A stretch of DNA of 64,000 nucleotides from Lactarius indigo (Eukaryota > Basidiomycota > Agaricomycetes > Russulales > Russulaceae), in assembly GCA_025766275.1 (NCBI GenBank), contig JAFKAC010000003.1, positions 2,666,001 through 2,730,000 of the forward strand, written 5' to 3'. Shown here in pieces: positions 57,851-64,000 of the stretch. The position numbers and the translations under genes are program-made. The notes beneath the pieces are model-generated. The model worked only from the letters and a program-made list of their open reading frames with translations. It was not told where the DNA came from and searched no databases. The stretch's first letter is position 1. Every line of letters begins with the position of its first letter.

Positions 57851-59100
57851 CTATGGTCTTAGCCTACGGGAGTTGGGGAAAGAAGAAGGGGGACTCGACA
57901 ACACCTCGCGTCCAGAAGGAGCGAGAAGCACAGGGACATCCTGTCTGGGAAGTGTCCCATACGCAGAGGGCACGCGTGGTACTGGAGGGGTATCCAATAA
58001 AGAGCTATCGAGCGAACGTCTTGAAAAATGATGGGGGCGAGGGAGGGGGGGTGGATTTGAATTACTCCGTCGCTGAGGGGTGGAACCGACAGATGCTTCT
58101 TCTGTGAAAAATGGTTTGTGTTTAGTACCAATGCAACAGCAGCAAAAAAAAAAAAGCGCTTACTTTGCGCCTGCCGTCCCCGCCTCTCCATTGTGTCGTT
58201 GCTAGATTGTCGTTTCACAGATTTTGGCGACGGAGTATTGTGCTGTCCGACGGGTATCCACTTGTCGGCAAGACTATTCCTCCAGCTGTCACCATACATG
58301 GTATCACCGACCAGGGACCTTCGCCCATGTTCACTAGCTGTGGGTGGGTAGAGATTTGGTGCCAGAGGAGCAGGCAACACTATGTGCATATTGCTATGCG
58401 GAGCGTGTGGCGCGCTACGTATGCTCGACCGGCTGCGAGCGGTCATGCCGGTGTGTGACGTGCCATTCGAGACCATCGAAAACGGACGGGGCCGCGGGCG
58501 AGGATTTGGACGCCTCAACGACTGACTAGGAGACACCGACGTAGGACCTGTGGTGGCCAGCGAGGTGGGTTCGGAAATATGGCCGTTGGATGACGGAAGA
58601 GACGTGGAGGACGCATTGAGTGGTGGGTGCAGTGCCAAGAAATGGGGCGTCGGAGGGTGGAGAGGGTTCCCTTGTGGGGTAGATCGACCTTCGGTACCGT
58701 CATCTGTCTCGTGGGTGTAAAGGGAAGCACGAAACGAATCGTTGGCGGATGAGTTGTCAACATGTGGGATGAGGGATGCGTTGCTACCATGGCGGACGGG
58801 CGCTGGTGGCCGGACATCAAGAAATTTTCGAGGGACGGTGACGTTCTGGTGCCCAGTGAACGCAGCGAGCTGCTGCTCTCTCTGATGCACCAGAGCCTGT
58901 CTTGGGGGCAGAGGTGCACTTCTGGAGCCCCGAGATAAACGAGAAAGAAGGCGCCAGAATAGGAGCGTGACAAGAATGCCGCCGACTGAGGCCGAGACAG
59001 CGATAATGACTATGGTTATGTGGTGAAGTCCGTGCCTCGTTCCATTGCGAGGGAAATGGCGGGAACAGTGATTAATGCAGGTGGGGTTGGTTACTGGCAT
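57851..59100 (-). CDS. Single-pass membrane protein with Ser/Pro-rich tail, unknown function
   Basis: Two exons (58164-59100 and 57851-58101) join in frame to 395 residues. After a short N-terminal segment with two cysteines, residues about 27-50 form one membrane helix (HITIVIIAVSASVGGILVTL), followed by Arg-rich WRLLSRLSRGSRS, which predicts a cytosolic C-terminus. The remaining about 330 residues are Ser/Pro/His-rich, with conserved-looking islands PRKFLDVRPPAPVRHGS and YGDSWRNSLADKWIPVGQ. The intron is supported by a GTAAGC donor and a CACAG acceptor with a 12-nt A/T run between. Reading through it would add a hydrophobic run of Phe and end at 57859 in an unlikely tail. No known domain. 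The gene type (one helix plus disordered tail) is common in Agaricomycetes. Confidence 0.65.
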
Positions 59101-59176
59101 GCGGGACCAAAAGGGAGCGACTAAGTGAAAAGAGCGTTTTTATTGCATTGAATGCAGAAGATACAGTGGCAGTAAA

Positions 59177-59200
59177 GGGGGGGGGGGGGGGGGGGGGGGG
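59177..59200 (+). repeat. Homopolymer run of 24 G
   Basis: A pure G24 run in the 237-nt space between the divergent start codons of the membrane protein gene and the PXA gene, followed by two more G5 blocks (caggggg cag). The exact length is likely unreliable in any sequencing method. Such a run can form G-quadruplex structure and may affect either promoter. Confidence 0.8.
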
Positions 59201-59337
59201 CAGGGGGCAGGGTCGTTAGGTCAAAGCTGTGAGTGACACTTACGAACATTGTGAGTAATTGTTACAGCGAGGCACAAGTAACACCGCGTAATCTGGTTGC
59301 AGTAAGCACCCACGCGCCACACTTTGTCCGCGCTGCG

Positions 59338-61268
59338 ATGGCGATTAGTCCGACCGTGACGGTGCAGACGGCGCAGACGGCACCATCTATCACCTCGTCA
59401 TCCAGTAAACTAACTGCACAAGGCCATTCGACCGCGTCCCTGACGAAGCGACTCCTCTTCCCTCACCTTGATCCCTCGTCGCCTCTTCCCCCCCTTCTTC
59501 AGACTTCTTTGGTATACCCTGCCTTGGACGCAGAACTCTACGACCTCATAGCGCTTGCCCTTCGCGCGTACATAAACCCATGGTGGACCAGGATCTCACG
59601 TTACGACAAGCAGCTGCTGGTCGAGATCACGCGCACCCTTTCTTCGGTCTTCCGCGCCCTGGAAGCGAGAGTGCTCGCCGCAGATCTTAGCCCTCTTATC
59701 TACCACCGTCTCCCCGTCCTGCTCACGCAACACTGCGTCGACTATCGCACCGCCGCTCGCAAACTCGGTTCTTCATATGCCGCTGCAGGGTCTGCGTCTC
59801 TCCCCATGTTGTTCCACGGGCAGCAGCAGCACGTGGGCGTGTCTATCGACGGAAAGATCGACGAGGTGTACGTCCGCGCTGCGGTTGATGTCGTCCTGAA
59901 GGCGTGCCTTTCTCCCGAAGATTGGGACGCCGAAGCAGAGCGATACCTCCTTCGCGAGATCGTCGTCAAGACCATATGTGTAGACGTTGCTCCTCGCGTC
60001 ACCCAGCCGTGGTTTTTGCACAGCACCCTGCTGAATCTTCTCGGCCCCGCGGAACCGCCTCTAAGAGTGAGTTGCAGATCCATTCATGGTCGTGCATTTT
60101 ATTGCCGCTTCTCGTAACAACTGGTTTCTCGTCTTTATCTTTTACGCGAGGGATCAGTACGCGTTAACCCCAATAGTCTTGATGATATTCTCTCGATGCT
60201 TTCCTCTTGGGCTAACTGTCTCAAAGCCGCCAGATCCCACACCTTCACGCCTCAACTCGAACTCCTCCGTCTTTCCCTCCTTTCACACCATCATCGTCCT
60301 CTTTCTTTCCGCCGTCCAGTCTATCTCCAGCACCGCGCTCTCCGTGATCCACATTTACAAGCAGACGGTCAACACGATCAAGAGGGTACACAACTCACCC
60401 CACGTGCCGGCTGCCCGCACCGCACCTTACGTATCAGAGGACGATGTCAGACCTCCTGCATCAGCGTCACCACCCGAAACTCCGTCCACGCCAAGCTTTC
60501 CCACCCCGTCCGACTCGGTCGTCGCTTCTCTCGGCTCGCACCCGATCAATGTGGGGACGCCATCCCCGACGCGAATCACCGTCTCCGCACCCCCGTCTTC
60601 CCACTACGCCTCCCCACCCAATCTCGCCCGGCCTAGTCTCCTGCTCATCGGGGAGCTTCTTTCTCTGCGCTCGCGGTTTTCAGGGGCGGCTCTCCTGTTC
60701 CTCTGCGACGCACTCATCGGCGCGCTCGCGTCCTTCCTCGACCGGTACGCCGAATAATCCCGAAAATAAATTCTTGGTCTCCAGGCATATTAGCTCATCC
60801 ATTCTGTGGCCTAGCCTCCTCCCGCTCCTCCTGTATACCTCCCTCCTCACACCGGTCCAGGTCACCGGCCTCGTGAGCGCCGCCAAACATGCGCTCTTCC
60901 CGAACGGCTATCCAGCGCAGAGCCCGCCAGATCCGACGCCGGAGGAACAGGCAGTGCTACGTTCTGAGCTCGTGCGACGCCTAGCGCAGATGATACCCGG
61001 TTCGTATCCTACTCTGAAATTGCGCGCACGGATAGTAATTCCTGATATGCATGTTTTTTTTTTTTTTTTTGCAGCTCCACTGGTGCCGCTGTTGCTGGGT
61101 CCGACGCCATCAGCGCGCGAGCTGAGACTGAGCGCTCTGCTCGACCCTTTCGATGAGCAGGCGTGCAATGCGCATCTATTTATGCTGATCTTCGACTTGT
61201 TGTTACTCGCATTGTTTCCGGAGATGGCGGTGGGGGCTACGGACATTGGCGGTGTGAGTAGTCAGTAG
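59338..61268 (+). CDS. PXA-domain (sorting-nexin-associated) protein
   Basis: Membrane-traffic protein of the PX-associated-domain class. The start at 59338 gives MAISPTVTVQTAQTAPS, a disordered N-terminus, then LTKRLLFPHLDPSSPLPPLL. The PXA domain follows: LDAELYDLIALALRAYINPW, WTRISRYDKQLLVEITRTLS, VLAADLSPLIYHRLPVLLTQ, HCVDYRTAARKLG, YLLREIVVKTICVDVAPRVT and QPWFLHSTLLNLLG. After a longer hydrophobic exon (TIIVLFLSAVQSISSTALSV) and a Ser/Pro-rich region come SLLLIGELLSLRSRFSGAAL and VTGLVSAAKHALFPNGYPAQ. The last exon ends ALFPEMAVGATDIGGVSSQ. The intron before the last exon has a T17 run directly before its GCAG acceptor. There is no PX or RGS domain in view. Confidence 0.85.
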
Positions 61269-61491
61269 TACCGCGTATCTTATAATGTGGCCCAACCACC
61301 TCAATCTGATCGATCTTATCTGAAGCTGCGAACCGCAGCTGAGGCATACTGCTAGCCAAAACAGAACAGATAACAGAAAGCAAATGCGAGCACGTACAAC
61401 AAGGGCGGGGGCACAACAATAAAAGTGTACATACTTGCACACTACACGACCCTGACCTCTCCTTTCATCATATATTCTCCGTTAGCACCAC

Positions 61492-62323
61492 CTACAGCTT
61501 GAATTCGCTCTTTGGGAACTTGACCTCGGCGGAAGCCGGGTCGTCGACGAACCAGACGAGCTGGCCTGGAGCTGCCGGCCTTACACGTGCAGCAGGCAGA
61601 CCCTGCTCTGGATTATCCAGGATAGCTTTGAGCGTGGGTGCCTTTCCAGCGCCGGTCGCGACGAACGCGATGCGGGCGGCATGGTTAATCACAGGGAGGG
61701 TCAGGGTGATACGGCGGGGCGGGGGCTTGGGCGAGTCCTCGATGTACGCGACCCAGCGATCCTCCTCAGAGAGGAGCTCATGGCCGGGAAAGAGCGAGGC
61801 GGTGTGGCCGTCCGGACCGACACCGAGGAGGATGAGGTCAAAGACGGGGAAGCGCGCCGAGTCTTTCTGCGCGAACTCCCGGACGAGCTCCTTCTCGTAT
61901 GCGTCTGCGAGCTCCTCGAGGTCACCGAGTAGGTCGGGGTCAATCGCGTGGACATTCTCGTGCGGGATGGGCACCTGCGAGTAGAGCGTGTTCTTGGCGA
62001 GGTGGTGGTTCGAGTCGGGGTCGTTAAGAGGAACAACACGCTCGTCGGCATAGAAGATGTGCCTTTGAAAACCAAGTTGCTGTTGCTTTGGAAAGGGCGA
62101 TTCGGGTGTAAAGCGAGAAGATAACTCACCACTTGTCCCATTTTACGCCCGTCTTCCCAATGAGTGCAGTGAGTGTCTTTGGAAGAGATCCTCCAGAAAT
62201 AGCGATAGTGAACCTGCCGCGCTTGTCGATAGACTCCCTCTGAGCCTTCAGAATGTACTCCGCGAGAGAATCTGATAGTGTCGATGTATCTGGAAAAGAG
62301 TAGACGACGGGTTGAGTTGACAT
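61492..62323 (-). CDS. 6-phosphogluconolactonase
   Basis: Hydrolyses 6-phosphogluconolactone, the second step of the oxidative pentose phosphate pathway, just before 6-phosphogluconate dehydrogenase. Two exons (62130-62323 and 61492-62062) give 254 residues, the normal size. Family motifs: FTIAISGGSLPKTLTALI, WDKWHIFYADERVVPLNDPD, SNHHLAKNTLYSQVPIPHEN, FDLILLGVGPDGHTASLFPG, ITLTLPVINHAARIAFVATG, AGKAPTLKAIL and LPAARVRPAAPGQLVWFVDD. It ends SAEVKFPKSEFKL. The His of GPDGHTASLFPG and the Arg of ADERVVP that contact substrate are present. The upstream exon junction restores WHIFYADE. No frame break. Confidence 0.95.
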
Positions 62324-62537
62324 GACGATATTCTAAGAGGGCTGAGGCGAAGAGGAGGACTGGTGAGATAAGTCAAATCTCTTTATGACGTCAGGTATCA
62401 ATAAATACAAAAACGAAACGATAACATACATATCAGTACGAAAATATTATAACTTATCTTATCATAGCCGCGTACACATAATCGAGCAAGAGGGAGATGC
62501 ATCAAAAACAAAAAAGACAAAGAGCTTACACGTTAAT

Positions 62538-63895
62538 TCAGGCCTTGCTGACACTGTCGAAATCCCCGATCACCATGAGCGACTCGAGACGCTCTTCGAG
62601 GCCTTGACCCAGACCCTCGCGTTCCCATTCGCCACCACCGTCGTCAATAAATAAGCCCTCCCGCCCCTCCCTCACGTCTCTGTCACCATAGAAACTATTA
62701 CGCGGACTGGCACCTGTGCTGCCACTACCAACTTGTTGGGGGATCCCCAACACGGTTAGAAGATGCGGGGGAGGATCTGAGACAGTTGCGGAGGTCGTAA
62801 GGGATGAGAGCGGAAGTGTGGATGAAGGCACAGAAGTGAGTAAGTCGGTGTACGAAAGAAAGGAGAGCCGCTTCGTAGATGCGTGGGGGGACGGAGGGTG
62901 GGAAAGCGCGAGGGGAGATACAGGGCGCACGGATGGCGAAGAGCGCTGAGATGAAGCAGTCAGATCGGTGTGGGCTACGGTTGTCGGTGTGGGCTGAACA
63001 TCTGTGCCGGGATCCCGGGTGACCAGACCGAAATAACTGGTCGTCGGGGTGGGGGATGGGACGCCGGTCGCATCGATGTTTGGCCCACCAGGCGGGGTCT
63101 GTACGGTGAGTTTCTGCGCCCCTGGATGGGCCGGTAACGGAAGGGTAAGACTTGGGCTGGGACTGGGTAAATTCATCAAGGGTACGTTGGCCCTTCCGTA
63201 AGTGGGACTCGGACTGCGGCTGCTCAATCGTGAGCTAAGATTGCTAAAGGATGAGAGCTCCGTGGTAACAGGAGCGACGACGGCAATCAGCTGATCATCC
63301 GTGGGAGATGACAGCACAGCTGCAGCGCTATCGAGAACCGTAGGGACAGCATGGTCAAGCTGCTCAGTCGCCTTTCCGCGGGGTGTACGGTGCGGATGTG
63401 AGAGGTGAGGGGGAGATGGGGTAATGGGTTCGATGTCGCGTTCAAATATAGCGGATGACGAGGAGTGACTGTGGGTAGATGTCAGGTGATGTATACGGTT
63501 GAGGAGAGGGAGTGGCCAGAACAAAAGAGCTTTCTGCGGATCTTCTTGGATAACAAGTAGATGAAATACAGCAGACGATGAAATGGAGGGTCTCCTAGTA
63601 TGTACGAATCGATAGATAAAAGGACAAATGAACACCTACACAGAGGTTGGCGAAGACGGGATCGATGTGGGCGAACGTGAGCCGACTCTGATGCCTAGGT
63701 GTTGAGCTGAAAGCTTTCGCTCGCGCACGAAATCCTTTTGAGGAGTGAGAGTACCAGTGGAAATGTGACGAAGTTCGTGCGGAGAAGAAGGCTGAGAAGC
63801 GGTCGAAGGGGAGACTGAAAGGAAGGAGGTGAACGAAAGAGAAGACCGCTCGTGCTAGAGAACTGACCTTGAGATGATGTATTAGAGGAGGACAT
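62538..63895 (-). CDS. Ser/Pro-rich protein, unknown function
   Basis: Starts MSSSNTSSQ at 63895. Splicing through several short introns gives SPSTASQPSSPHELRHISTG, TLTPQKDFVRERKLSAQHLG and IRVGSRSPTSIPSSPTS, then a long exon (about 62538-63460). That exon is Ser/Pro/Thr-rich with islands such as GRANVPLMNLPSPSPSLTLP, TPTTSYFGLVTRDPGTDVQP and TKRLSFLSYTDLLTSVPSST. The last 45 residues look conserved and acidic: GLFIDDGGGEWEREGLGQGL and EERLESLMVIGDFDSVSKA. No membrane segment or catalytic domain is visible. Phosphorylation-type Ser-Pro sites are many. I recall similar uncharacterised proteins in Agaricomycetes but cannot name a family. Confidence 0.65.
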
Positions 63896-64000
63896 TTGAG
63901 AACACGATTGATTGAGATCCGAATTCGAATGGACGTGGTTCGAGTTAAAGCCGTTTTCCCGGCCCGCCTCCGCCCCGCCCTGCTCATGGCCCGTCGTTCA

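Noticed and set aside
57859..58163. Read-through C-terminus of the membrane protein with a Phe run from the A/T homopolymer
   Set aside because: The Phe run comes from the polypyrimidine part of a good GT-AG intron; splicing gives a polar tail consistent with the rest of the protein.

Overview
This window is nuclear DNA from a filamentous basidiomycete, probably an Agaricomycete. Most genes are cut by many short introns (about 45-60 nt, GT-AG with a few GC-AG). Genes lie close together on both strands. The proteins read as eukaryotic housekeeping families plus fungus-specific secreted and effector-like families. There is no bacterial-style operon, CRISPR array or phage module. The species is not identifiable by eye. 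Exon boundaries were placed by hand from splice signals and reading-frame continuity, so they are models.

Layout. 1-5.2 kb: 3' end of coatomer beta (SEC26), a low-complexity nuclear-type protein, a Crinkler-like P-loop NTPase gene framed by two 30-nt direct repeats, and a five-exon small secreted protein. 6.1-15.4 kb: ATP synthase subunit e, an RBBP4/Msi1-type WD40 histone chaperone, a RAMP4/Ysy6 ER protein, a BMT5-like rRNA methyltransferase, mitochondrial ribosomal protein uL10m, the polyadenylation factor Fip1 and an ING-family PHD protein. 15.5-30 kb: a tiny ORF, a TBC Rab-GAP, prefoldin 1, the U5 snRNP GTPase Snu114, calnexin, TFIIE alpha and polyprenyl diphosphate synthase COQ1. 30.4-43.6 kb: a roadblock/LC7 (LAMTOR2-like) protein, a mitochondrial-type aconitase, a Crinkler protein with two header domains and a kinase-like C-terminus, an oxysterol-binding protein, 6-phosphogluconate dehydrogenase and a fasciclin-domain secreted protein. 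43.9-50.2 kb: a degenerate minisatellite, an ASNSD1-type asparagine-synthetase homologue, prohibitin 1 and a three-RRM Pub1/TIA-1 protein. 50.6-64 kb: a secreted Gly/Asp repeat protein, ATG16 and YPT7 head to head, mitochondrial branched-chain aminotransferase, a single-pass membrane protein, a PXA-domain protein, 6-phosphogluconolactonase and a Ser/Pro-rich protein.

The genes do not form one pathway. Some functional pairs are visible: ATG16/YPT7 (autophagy), GND1 and 6-phosphogluconolactonase (consecutive pentose-phosphate enzymes, 20 kb apart), and Fip1/Snu114/Pub1 (RNA processing). The most unusual contents are the two Crinkler-family genes, the repeat-built secreted protein, and single-base frameshifts in otherwise well conserved genes (BMT5-like, uL10m, FIP1, ING, SNU114, COQ1, GND1). 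Those frameshifts are more likely sequence error than real decay, because several of the genes are essential and their splice sites are intact.
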